DNA of 64,000 bases from an uncultured Pseudomonadota bacterium (GTDB lineage: Bacteria; Pseudomonadota; Gammaproteobacteria; Steroidobacterales; Steroidobacteraceae), in contig CAIOZU010000028.1 of NCBI GenBank assembly GCA_903862885.1, forward strand, positions 1 through 64,000. The letters are read 5' to 3'. The position numbers and the translations under genes are program-made. Of this stretch, positions 1-7,294 are shown one piece after another. The notes beneath the pieces were generated by a model. It ran no database searches. It saw only the letters and a program-made list of their open reading frames with translations, and was not told the origin of the DNA. The first letter of the stretch is position 1. The number at the start of each line of letters is the position of its first letter.

Positions 1-102
1 AGGCCGCATAGCGCACTGGGCTATAGGCCACCCGCACCTGAGACGACGGTGGTGCGTTTGACGACGTTGAAGAAAATAAGCGAGACTCAGATCGCTGCGT
101 AA
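1..102 (+). CDS. Transposase, C-terminal fragment (cut by window edge)
   Basis: The first 33 codons read RPHSALGYRPPAPET followed by a short basic tail and a TAA stop. The RPHS-LGY-PP-PE pattern is the usual C-terminal end of the DDE integrase core in IS3-like and related insertion-sequence transposases. Only the last part is in the window, so the family, and whether the element is intact, cannot be decided. No terminal inverted repeat was recognised between the stop and the next gene at 234. It marks the left edge of the window as a site of insertion-sequence activity. Confidence 0.7.
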   Translation, partial: RPHSALGYRPPAPETTVVRLTTLKKISETQIAA

Positions 103-233
103 CAGACATCAGAGCTGGACCAGTTAAAGCAGGTCGGTCACTCCGAAGGAGCCTACTCTTTGCGCGTTTAATTGACAGGCGTTTTCACAGCCTTCTACAC
201 TGCCTCGTATTCCCTACAGGCTTGGAGTCCGCT

Positions 234-539
234 ATGGCAACCATTATGGTTTTGTTCAATCTGCGCCCCGGTGTGGCTCCAGCGGTTTATGAGCAATGGG
301 CCCGCACCACCGATTTGCCGATCGTCAACGCCTTGTCATCGGTACAGAGCTTTGATGTGCTGAAGACTACGGGACTGCTGGGTGGTGGCGATTCACCTTA
401 TCAGTATATAGAGCTACTGCGCTTCAACTCGATCGAGGCGCTCTTCAAAGATATCGGTAGCGAAACGATGCAGCGCGTATCGACCGAATTTAAAGCGTTC
501 GCCGACAACCCTCTGTTTATTACCACAGAGGCCTTATGA
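234..539 (+). CDS. REDY-like HapK family protein
   Basis: A 101-residue protein beginning MATIMVLFNLRPGV, with TTGLLGGG near the middle and a C-terminal ADNPLFITTEAL. This resembles the small REDY-like HapK family, dimeric alpha/beta-barrel-like proteins of unclear role, first named from a prodigiosin cluster in Hahella. The start at 234 is preferred over the TTG at 222 because GGAG at 224-227 is correctly spaced before ATG. No pigment cluster is nearby, so a role in prodigiosin synthesis is not implied. It stands alone between the transposase fragment and an MHS transporter. Confidence 0.7.
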   Translation: MATIMVLFNLRPGVAPAVYEQWARTTDLPIVNALSSVQSFDVLKTTGLLGGGDSPYQYIELLRFNSIEALFKDIGSETMQRVSTEFKAFADNPLFITTEAL

Positions 540-741
540 AAAACACAATGTGGCAGGTCTCGCCTCATAAGCAAACCATCCCAAACGACAAAACGTCTGC
601 AGGCGCATTGCGGTGTGCGCATGGATGCACCAAGCCGCTGGTCAGCGATCGGCAATGACACCCGCGGCACGCTTTGGTCTAGAATGAGTCAGCGGTCGCA
701 CCCTCTAAATTATAAAATCCCTCCTTATTAAGGATCCGGTT

Positions 742-2010
742 ATGCACGCCACCCATCAAACATCAACTGTGCAAGTGTTACTCGCCAGCATGATAGGCAC
801 CACCATCGAGTTCTTTGATTTTTATATCTATGCGACCGCGGCCGTCTTGGTATTCCCAAAACTATTTTTCCCATCGGCTGACCCGGCATCGGCCATCCTT
901 GCCTCTTTTGCTACTTTTGCTATTGCCTTCTTCGCGCGACCCATTGGCTCAGCGCTCTTTGGTCATTTTGGCGATCGGGTTGGTCGCAAGGCGACCTTAG
1001 TGGCGGCACTCTTAACGATGGGTATCTCCACGGTGCTCATCGGCACCCTACCGACTTACGCGATGGTTGGCGTCGGCGCGCCACTCCTTTTGGCCTTATG
1101 TCGCTTCGGACAGGGATTGGGCTTAGGCGGCGAATGGGGGGGTGCGGTGTTATTGGCGGTGGAGAACGCGCCGCCTGGTAAACGGGCTTTATATGGTCTA
1201 TTCCCTCAGCTAGGCGCCCCCATCGGCTTTCTATTGTCCGGTGGCACGTTCTTTCTTCTCTCGAGTCAACTCAGTAACGCCGACTTCTTTAATTATGGTT
1301 GGCGCATCCCCTTTCTCGCGAGCGCCCTGCTCGTCGGCCTCGGTCTCTACGTGCGACTCACCATTGGTGAGACGGCTGTGTTCAGTGCGGCCAAAAGCAC
1401 TCAACCCCCCGTCCGTCTACCCATGAGAGAGGTGTTTACAAAACACACTGGTACCTTAATTTTTGGCACGATGGCGTCGCTCGCTACCTTTGTTTTGTTT
1501 TACCTCATGACGGTTTTTGCGCTGTCATGGGGTACCACCGCCTTAGGCTTCAGCCGCGGATTTTTCTTAAAGATTCAATTGCTGTGTATGTTGCTGTTTG
1601 GCCTTTGCATTCCCCTCGGCGGATGGTTGGCCGAACACGGCCGACGACGCACCATGGTCGGCGTGAGCTTAGCGATCGGGACTTTTGGTCTCGTTTTTGG
1701 GCCTCTTTTTCAAGCCGGTGCCACCGGCGCCATCGTGGCGATGGCCATTGGCTTGGCACTCATGGGTCTGACCTATGGGCCTTTAGGGACCACCCTCTCG
1801 GAACTCTTTCCCACCAATGTGCGCTACACCGGCAGCTCACTCACCTTTAATCTTGCGGGTATTTTCGGCGCCTCACTGGCCCCTTATATCGCCACCTCTC
1901 TAGCTGAGCACTATGGATTGGCTTATGTGGGTTACTACCTAACGGCGGCGGCCCTCATCACGGTGGTGGGTGCACTCGCGTGTCGAGAAACCAAGGATCA
2001 GCCGCTCTAA
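742..2010 (+). CDS. MFS transporter, metabolite:H+ symporter (MHS) type
   Basis: A 422-residue membrane protein with about 12 hydrophobic segments. The N-terminal GTTIEFFDFYIYATAA is the hallmark of the metabolite:H+ symporter family (ShiA, ProP and citrate/alpha-ketoglutarate permease relatives). The loop GHFGDRVGRKATL between helices 2 and 3 is the MFS signature. It sits in the inner membrane and probably imports an organic acid or small zwitterion; the substrate cannot be assigned. AAGGA at 729-733 precedes the ATG. It converges with the uracil-DNA glycosylase family gene, leaving only about 10 bases between the two stops. Confidence 0.88.
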   Translation: MHATHQTSTVQVLLASMIGTTIEFFDFYIYATAAVLVFPKLFFPSADPASAILASFATFAIAFFARPIGSALFGHFGDRVGRKATLVAALLTMGISTVLIGTLPTYAMVGVGAPLLLALCRFGQGLGLGGEWGGAVLLAVENAPPGKRALYGLFPQLGAPIGFLLSGGTFFLLSSQLSNADFFNYGWRIPFLASALLVGLGLYVRLTIGETAVFSAAKSTQPPVRLPMREVFTKHTGTLIFGTMASLATFVLFYLMTVFALSWGTTALGFSRGFFLKIQLLCMLLFGLCIPLGGWLAEHGRRRTMVGVSLAIGTFGLVFGPLFQAGATGAIVAMAIGLALMGLTYGPLGTTLSELFPTNVRYTGSSLTFNLAGIFGASLAPYIATSLAEHYGLAYVGYYLTAAALITVVGALACRETKDQPL

Positions 2011-2020
2011 CGAGGGCTCG

Positions 2021-2662
2021 CTAAGCGGCGTTCTTTACGAAATCCGCAAGGCCTTGACGGAACTCGGTGGCCCCGCCCATGGCGGGGTGGCGCAGAGTCA
2101 CCGTCGGGTGGCGACCTAATAAGCGCACGGTCCGCTCCGCTACTTTGCCCACCGCCACAATCGCGGCAGGCGAAAAAGCATCGAGCACCGCCGCAAGGAC
2201 CGGCCCCCCGAACTCCAGCTCAGTTCGCGTTGGCGTCCGATTCGAATACGGCTGGCCTGGCTTGAAGGGATGCCAAGCAAAGGTATTCCACAGCACCGTC
2301 TCCGATGCGATACCCAGTGCGTGGAGCGCGCCCCACACCACCGTCGCCGACGGTTCACACCACGGCCGTGGTCGATGGGTCAAACGATCTCTCACCGTCA
2401 CTCGCGGGATGTGTCCTGCCAACAGCAGCTTCTCATTAGTGAACGGGATGCCAGAAAAATGACATCCCTGATAACCCGGTGCTTCGCCGAGCAGTATGAA
2501 GCGAGGCCGAATAGAGAAATGCGCCTGTAATCGACTGAGCCTACCCTGCGGTCCCGAGAGCACACCGACCTGTTCCCTATCCAGAGGGTCGTCCTCAGCC
2601 CAGGGATTAAACACCCCAGGGGCTTTGAAGGACTGCAACGCCTCATAGGGGATGCGCGTCAT
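2021..2662 (-). CDS. Uracil-DNA glycosylase superfamily protein
   Basis: About 213 residues from the internal ATG at 2662 (MTRIPYEAL). LLGEAPGYQGCHFSGIPF is the GEAPG motif that binds the flipped base in family 4/5-like enzymes, WNTFAWHP resembles the central motif, and LRHPAMGG the C-terminal loop. The expected role is removal of uracil or another damaged base from DNA, but the exact subfamily and the catalytic residue are not certain. The longer frame starts inside the upstream homocysteine methyltransferase, so 2662 was chosen; a GTG at 2671 that overlaps the upstream TGA is an alternative. It lies only 5 bases after that gene and is probably co-transcribed, an unusual pairing. Confidence 0.75.
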   Translation of the reverse strand: MTRIPYEALQSFKAPGVFNPWAEDDPLDREQVGVLSGPQGRLSRLQAHFSIRPRFILLGEAPGYQGCHFSGIPFTNEKLLLAGHIPRVTVRDRLTHRPRPWCEPSATVVWGALHALGIASETVLWNTFAWHPFKPGQPYSNRTPTRTELEFGGPVLAAVLDAFSPAAIVAVGKVAERTVRLLGRHPTVTLRHPAMGGATEFRQGLADFVKNAA

Positions 2663-2667
2663 ACCCG

Positions 2668-3585
2668 TCACGAAGTCAAACGCGCGCTCAACACGGCGAT
2701 GTGCTCCGGCCCAATGCCACAACAACCGCCAATAATACTTGCGCCTCGCGCAGCCCACTGTTCAGCAAAGGCAAGATAACCTTGCGGCGTTAAATCTTTG
2801 CGTATCTCATGCAAAGTGGAATTCGCTTCCGGCTCAGCCCCTTGTGGCGGAAATGCATTGGCATACACGCCGATGCGTACCTCGACTGAGCGTGTGTACG
2901 CTGAGGCCACCAAGACCGCTTGGGTAACATCCACTGCATCGGCCATGACTTCAGGTTGACTGCAATTAAACAAAATAGCGGCCACACCCAATTCCAGTGC
3001 CGCAGCGACTGCCTCGGATACCCGCTCACCCGAGCGCAAACGAGGATCGCCAGCTATCGCCTGATCATCCAAAGTGTAAGAGATCCACAAAGGTAGTCCA
3101 TCTTGACCGATCACCTCGCGCACCAAGCGCGCCTCCTCGATGGAGCTTAAGGTCTCCGCCTGCCAATGATCCACGTAGGGTCTTAAAGCCGTCACTAAGG
3201 TATGTAAAATCGGTCGGGCGAAGTCCGCGTCAAACCACTCCGCACGGTAGGAGCCACAGATGGGTGGCAATGAACCGGCGACCTGTACCGCCGTGGGTGT
3301 CCGATCAGCGACCTCGCGCGCTAGTCGTCCAGCCAGCGTCGCTAAGGCGGCGCCCTGCTGAGCAAAGCGCTCGTCACCAATGTGAAAAGGCACCACCGCA
3401 TAGCTGTTAGTCGTGATCACCCGCGCACCGGCCGCCACATAGGACTCATGTACCCGGGTGACAAAGTGCGGAGCCTGAAGCAAAGCCAAAGCTGACCACT
3501 CCGGCTGCTGAAAAGGCGCACCGATGCGCTTCAGTTCACGACCGGTACCCCCATCTAAAACCCACATCGCCAATCGATCAGTCAC
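2668..3585 (-). CDS. Homocysteine S-methyltransferase family protein (MmuM-like)
   Basis: A 305-residue TIM-barrel methyltransferase. LDGGTGRELKRIG at the N-terminus, FNCSQPE near residue 210 and the C-terminal GGCCGIGPEHI provide the three cysteines that bind catalytic zinc in the MmuM/BHMT family. The enzyme moves a methyl group from S-methylmethionine, betaine or a similar donor to homocysteine, giving methionine in the cytoplasm; the donor is not fixed by these motifs. The GTG start at 3585 has a strong AAGGAGAGG upstream. Given the N-methyl catabolic clusters further right, a betaine-type donor is possible but unproven. Confidence 0.87.
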   Translation of the reverse strand: MTDRLAMWVLDGGTGRELKRIGAPFQQPEWSALALLQAPHFVTRVHESYVAAGARVITTNSYAVVPFHIGDERFAQQGAALATLAGRLAREVADRTPTAVQVAGSLPPICGSYRAEWFDADFARPILHTLVTALRPYVDHWQAETLSSIEEARLVREVIGQDGLPLWISYTLDDQAIAGDPRLRSGERVSEAVAAALELGVAAILFNCSQPEVMADAVDVTQAVLVASAYTRSVEVRIGVYANAFPPQGAEPEANSTLHEIRKDLTPQGYLAFAEQWAARGASIIGGCCGIGPEHIAVLSARLTS

Positions 3586-3722
3586 CCGCCTCTCCTTTGA
3601 AAATAGGGACGCTCACCCCGCGCTGCCTAGATGAAATTGTACAGAAAGCAAAGCCGAAAGACGTGCCCATCCGCCATCGCGTAGGCTATGCTGAGCCACG
3701 CTGTCACTTTTGGGACGCTGCC

Positions 3723-4949
3723 ATGATAAAGCCCTCTGCCTCCATCCCTGCACCTACCTATCGGCGCGAGCTCACGGCACTGACGACGTTGTTTTTTATG
3801 TGGGGTCTGATTACCTCACTCAATGATATTTTAATGCCGCACCTCAAAGCGGCGTTTGAACTCACCTACACCCAAACGACACTGATTCAGTTTTGTTTTT
3901 TCAGCGCCTATTTCATCATGTCAGTGCCAGCCGGTGCCGCGGTCCAGCGCGTCGGCTACCAACGCGGCATTATCTTTGGCCTTGTGATTGCCGGGATCGG
4001 TGCGGCGTTGTTTTACCCGGCCGCTCAGTATCGCGTGTATGGTTTATTTTTAGGGGCACTTTTTGTATTAGCGTCGGGTATTACCTTGCTGCAGGTAGCC
4101 GCCAATCCCCTCGTGGCACTGTTGGGTAGCCACTCGTCGGCTTCTAGCCGCTTAACCCTGACGCAAGCATTTAATTCACTCGGAACCACCATCGGCCCTT
4201 ATCTCGGCGCGGGATTAATCTTAGGTGGCACCACAGCACTCACTGCCGTCAGTCGAGTGCAATTGCCCTACCTGGGGTTAGCCGCAGCGTTTTGGTTACT
4301 AGCAGTGGTGATGAGCTTGATTCGGCTACCCGGTCAAGTCCAAGCAACCACCACCGTGCGCCGATCCGCTGATCCTTCGCTATTCAGTCACCGACCCTTA
4401 CTGCTCGGTGTAGGTGCTATCTTTTTATATGTCGGCGGTGAAGTCTCGATCGGTAGTTTCTTAGTCAATTTATTTTCCGAGCCCGATATCGGCGCGCTCT
4501 CCCATGAAGATGCCGGCCGCCTCATGTCACTGTATTGGGGTGGTGCAATGGTAGGTCGCTTCATTGGCTCTTGGGTGATGCATCGCGTGAAGGCAAGTCA
4601 GGTACTCACTTTTAATGCACTCGCCGCGGTCGTTCTGATTGCCTTAGCCATGTTAGTCAAGGGGCATATGGCGATGTATGCCTTGTTGGCCGTTGGACTC
4701 TGCAACTCGGTGATGTTCCCTACGATTTTTAGTCTGTCGATCGATGACCTAGGAGATCGGGTCGGCGAAGGCTCCGGGGTCCTGTGTATGGCCATCGTGG
4801 GTGGCGCGTTGGTGCCTGTCCTGATGGGCGAGATGGCAGACCACGTAGGTCTTTTAATGTCCTTCTTGGTCCCCCTGCTGTGTTACGTCTACATTATGTA
4901 CTTTGGCGTGACAATCAGCCGACTAACCAACAGCGTACGAGTCTCATGA
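3723..4949 (+). CDS. FucP-type sugar MFS transporter
   Basis: About 408 residues and 12 predicted membrane helices from the ATG at 3723 (MIKPSASIP). ALTTLFFMWGLITSLND and the following LMPHLKAAF match the first helix of the L-fucose/glucose/galactose:H+ symporter family (FucP, GluP). QVAANPLVALLG is also typical of that family. It probably imports a monosaccharide by proton symport across the inner membrane. The longer frame from a TTG at 3597 adds 42 non-hydrophobic residues with no family counterpart and overlaps the divergent promoter area, so it was rejected. No sugar catabolic genes adjoin; the GH3 glycosidase is 18 kb away. Confidence 0.85.
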   Translation: MIKPSASIPAPTYRRELTALTTLFFMWGLITSLNDILMPHLKAAFELTYTQTTLIQFCFFSAYFIMSVPAGAAVQRVGYQRGIIFGLVIAGIGAALFYPAAQYRVYGLFLGALFVLASGITLLQVAANPLVALLGSHSSASSRLTLTQAFNSLGTTIGPYLGAGLILGGTTALTAVSRVQLPYLGLAAAFWLLAVVMSLIRLPGQVQATTTVRRSADPSLFSHRPLLLGVGAIFLYVGGEVSIGSFLVNLFSEPDIGALSHEDAGRLMSLYWGGAMVGRFIGSWVMHRVKASQVLTFNALAAVVLIALAMLVKGHMAMYALLAVGLCNSVMFPTIFSLSIDDLGDRVGEGSGVLCMAIVGGALVPVLMGEMADHVGLLMSFLVPLLCYVYIMYFGVTISRLTNSVRVS

Positions 4950-5039
4950 GACATCGTGCGATCACGATACACTCGCCCGCCTATCGTGGCCACGCCGTGA
5001 CGGCATGCTAAGCCGCGCTCTCTACTTTGGATTTAAAGT

Positions 5040-5522
5040 ATGACCACATCCATTGCTTCCCGACCACCCGTACCTCCGTTCACCCGAGACACCGCCATCA
5101 TCAAAGTGCGCGCAGCTGAAGATGCGTGGAATCGTCGTGATCCAGAAAAAGTGGCGCTCGCCTACAGTGAAGACAGTCAATGGCGCAATCGCTCTGAATT
5201 TTTAAAAGGGCGAGCAGAAATCGCTGCGTTCTTAAGTCGAAAATGGTCGAAGGAGCTGGACTACCGCCTCATCAAAGAATTGTGGGCTTTTACCGACCAT
5301 CGCATCGCCGTGCGCTTTGCTTACGAATGGCATGATGCCAACGGTCAATGGTTTAGATCGTATGGCAATGAAAACTGGGAGTTTGATGCGGCAGGCTATA
5401 TGCAACGTCGAATGGCCTCGATTAATGATCTAGCGATCGCCGTGACCGACCGCAAGTTTTTCTGGGATGCACCGGGCGTGCGCCCGGCTGAGCATCCAGG
5501 GCTGACGGACTTAAGTCTATAA
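5040..5522 (+). CDS. NTF2-like protein, DUF1348 family
   Basis: A 160-residue soluble protein of the SnoaL/NTF2 fold. [20 protein letters not shown] is the usual first helix and [19 protein letters not shown]-like strands follow ([13 protein letters not shown] is visible). The full length and the late [11 protein letters not shown] segment match the DUF1348 group. These proteins form cone-shaped cavities that bind small ligands, but no reaction is established. It has its own start shortly after the sugar transporter, with no strong link to either neighbour. Confidence 0.8.
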   Translation: MTTSIASRPPVPPFTRDTAIIKVRAAEDAWNRRDPEKVALAYSEDSQWRNRSEFLKGRAEIAAFLSRKWSKELDYRLIKELWAFTDHRIAVRFAYEWHDANGQWFRSYGNENWEFDAAGYMQRRMASINDLAIAVTDRKFFWDAPGVRPAEHPGLTDLSL

Positions 5523-5666
5523 CGATCCGATTTGATTGACTTCGGAGACCAAGCCAACCGAGTCCTGTGACTAGAATCTGCTCAGGGGATCTCACCCACC
5601 GGATTGGCAACTCAAAAGACGGTCACTGGGGTCGCGTAGCGGACCCGCAATCGATAGAATAAGACG

Positions 5667-6425
5667 ATGAGCATTCATCCCACAGCCATCATCGAAGACG
5701 GAGCGATCATCGGCGCGGGCTGTGTGATCCACGCACAAGCTATGATCAAGCGTCATGCGGTGTTAGACAACGGTGTGGTGGTGCACTCCTATGCCGTCAT
5801 TGGGGATGACCCTCAGGATCTCAGTTTTGATTCCCGTATCGATTCTAAGGTGCACATCGGCGCCCGCACCGTCGTTCGAGAGTTCGTTACGGTGCACCGT
5901 TCTACTCGAGTAGGCGAAGCGACATCAGTGGGTTCGGATGTATTCCTGATGTCAGGCGTGCATGTGGGGCATGACAGCAAAATCGCCGACCATGTGATCA
6001 TGGCGAGTAACGCAATCATCGCAGGACACACCCAGATTGGTGCCTATGCTTTTCTAGGCGGCGGAGTTGGCGTTCATCAATTTACCCGTATCGGCGAGAG
6101 CGCGATGGTCGGTGGACTGGCGCGCATTACTCGCGATGTACCACCGTTCACCATGGCCACAGAACGAGATGAACTCATTGGACTGAATAAAGTGGGCTTG
6201 CGGCGCCGCGGCTTTAAGGCTGAGACGATCGCCGAGCTAAAAGCGCTCTTGCGACTGGTATGCGCGCCCACCGGCAATGCCAAAGCGTTGGCGGCCGAGG
6301 CCGTAGCGACAGGAAAGTACCACAGCGAAGAAGCACAGCGGTTTTTAAAATTCTTCAATGAAGGTCGTCGCGGCTTCTTACGCCAAAGACAGAACGCTCA
6401 TCTCACCATAGACAGCGCAGAATAG
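5667..6425 (+). CDS. lpxA: Acyl-ACP--UDP-N-acetylglucosamine O-acyltransferase (LpxA)
   Basis: A 252-residue left-handed beta-helix protein built of hexapeptide repeats, opening with IHPTAIIEDGAIIGAGCVI. MSGVHVGHDSKI carries the histidine expected for catalysis, and VGLRRRGF starts the C-terminal helical domain. LpxA makes the first step of lipid A synthesis, placing a 3-hydroxyacyl chain on UDP-GlcNAc in the cytoplasm. In most Gram-negative bacteria it sits in lpxD-fabZ-lpxA-lpxB; here it stands alone. It may be a second copy or a paralogue acting on a related UDP-sugar; other loci would be needed to tell. Confidence 0.82.
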   Translation: MSIHPTAIIEDGAIIGAGCVIHAQAMIKRHAVLDNGVVVHSYAVIGDDPQDLSFDSRIDSKVHIGARTVVREFVTVHRSTRVGEATSVGSDVFLMSGVHVGHDSKIADHVIMASNAIIAGHTQIGAYAFLGGGVGVHQFTRIGESAMVGGLARITRDVPPFTMATERDELIGLNKVGLRRRGFKAETIAELKALLRLVCAPTGNAKALAAEAVATGKYHSEEAQRFLKFFNEGRRGFLRQRQNAHLTIDSAE

Positions 6426-6456
6426 CCTTCTTGCGCCACCGAATGCAGGACGACAG

Positions 6457-6672
6457 ATGACGGACATCAGAGACAGCAATGGAAGCATCCTAGCATCCGG
6501 TGATTCCGTGATGGTCATTAAAGACCTCAAGGTAAAGGGCAGTTCAATCACCTTAAAGCGTGGCACGGTAATTAAAAACATTCGGCTCACTGACGATGAG
6601 GAAAATATTGAGTGCAATGCCGACAAAGTAAAAGGACTGGTACTCAAAACTTGCTTCCTTAAAAAAGTGTAG
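6457..6672 (+). CDS. Small PhnA/YjdM C-terminal-domain protein
   Basis: A 71-residue protein, DSNGSILASGDSVMVIKDLK followed by LKRGTVIKNIRLTDDEENIEC. This is the SH3-like C-terminal domain of the PhnA/YjdM family without the N-terminal zinc ribbon. The family was named alkylphosphonate utilisation protein, but no phosphonate genes are present and the true role is unclear. Such stand-alone short forms are common in proteobacteria. It lies 31 bases after lpxA and just before the DNA methyltransferase gene, on the same strand. Confidence 0.8.
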   Translation: MTDIRDSNGSILASGDSVMVIKDLKVKGSSITLKRGTVIKNIRLTDDEENIECNADKVKGLVLKTCFLKKV

Positions 6673-6713
6673 CCCACCAAGCAAAATAGAGCGACCTTGG
6701 GTCAGGAGCACTC

Positions 6714-7235
6714 ATGCGTGCTGAACAGACAATGTATTTCGCCACCCGCGATACGACGCGCGGTTGGATACTGTTGGCGCACCAAGGAGCAGGCATCTGC
6801 CATGCCGCATTCGGCAGCAGTGCGACGGTATTAATAAAGCAACTGACTGATGCTTATGCCGACAGGCGGGTGCACGCCGAGACATCCCGTCGACACGCGC
6901 TCAGTGAAAGTCTGACCGCACTCGAACGTTATCTGGAGCGTCGCGGTCCTTGCCCTCGGCGAACTGTAGATCTGCAAGGAACGCCCTTTCAGCTCAGCGT
7001 ATGGCGTTACCTACTCAAGACACGGTCTGGCCAGACTTTAAGCTATGGCGAACTGGCAAAAGCCATCAGCGCACCCACTGCCGTCCGAGCGGTTGCCTCC
7101 GCCTGTGGCGCCAATCCCATCGCCCTGTTCGTGCCTTGTCACCGCGTACTGCGTACTGACGGTGGTTTGGGGGGTTACCGATGGGGATTAGCGCTCAAAA
7201 AGTATCTGTTAAAACGGGAGCAGGAAGACCTATAA
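6714..7235 (+). CDS. Methylated-DNA--[protein]-cysteine S-methyltransferase (Ogt-like)
   Basis: A 173-residue suicide DNA repair protein. FVPCHRVL holds the active-site cysteine that accepts the alkyl group from O6-alkylguanine, and TPFQLSVWRYLL plus SYGELAKAI form the helix-turn-helix region. The C-terminal GGLGGYRWGLALKKYLL is standard. It resembles the Ada C-terminal half and Ogt, with a short N-terminal domain and no Ada-type zinc module. GGAG stands 6 bases before the ATG. No alkA or ada gene adjoins, so there is no sign here of an adaptive-response operon. Confidence 0.9.
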   Translation: MRAEQTMYFATRDTTRGWILLAHQGAGICHAAFGSSATVLIKQLTDAYADRRVHAETSRRHALSESLTALERYLERRGPCPRRTVDLQGTPFQLSVWRYLLKTRSGQTLSYGELAKAISAPTAVRAVASACGANPIALFVPCHRVLRTDGGLGGYRWGLALKKYLLKREQEDL

Positions 7236-7294
7236 GCCTCGCGCGAGGCGGTCACTTTCCGGCAAGATAGCGGCTTGGCTTTACAAGGCAGACC

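Noticed and set aside
3597-3722. 42-residue N-terminal extension of the FucP-type transporter
   Set aside because: It starts at TTG, has no hydrophobic or family residues, and lies in the divergent promoter gap.
6378-6680. 100-residue minus-strand frame opposite the PhnA-like gene
   Set aside because: It is antisense to a conserved family protein and has no recognisable motif.
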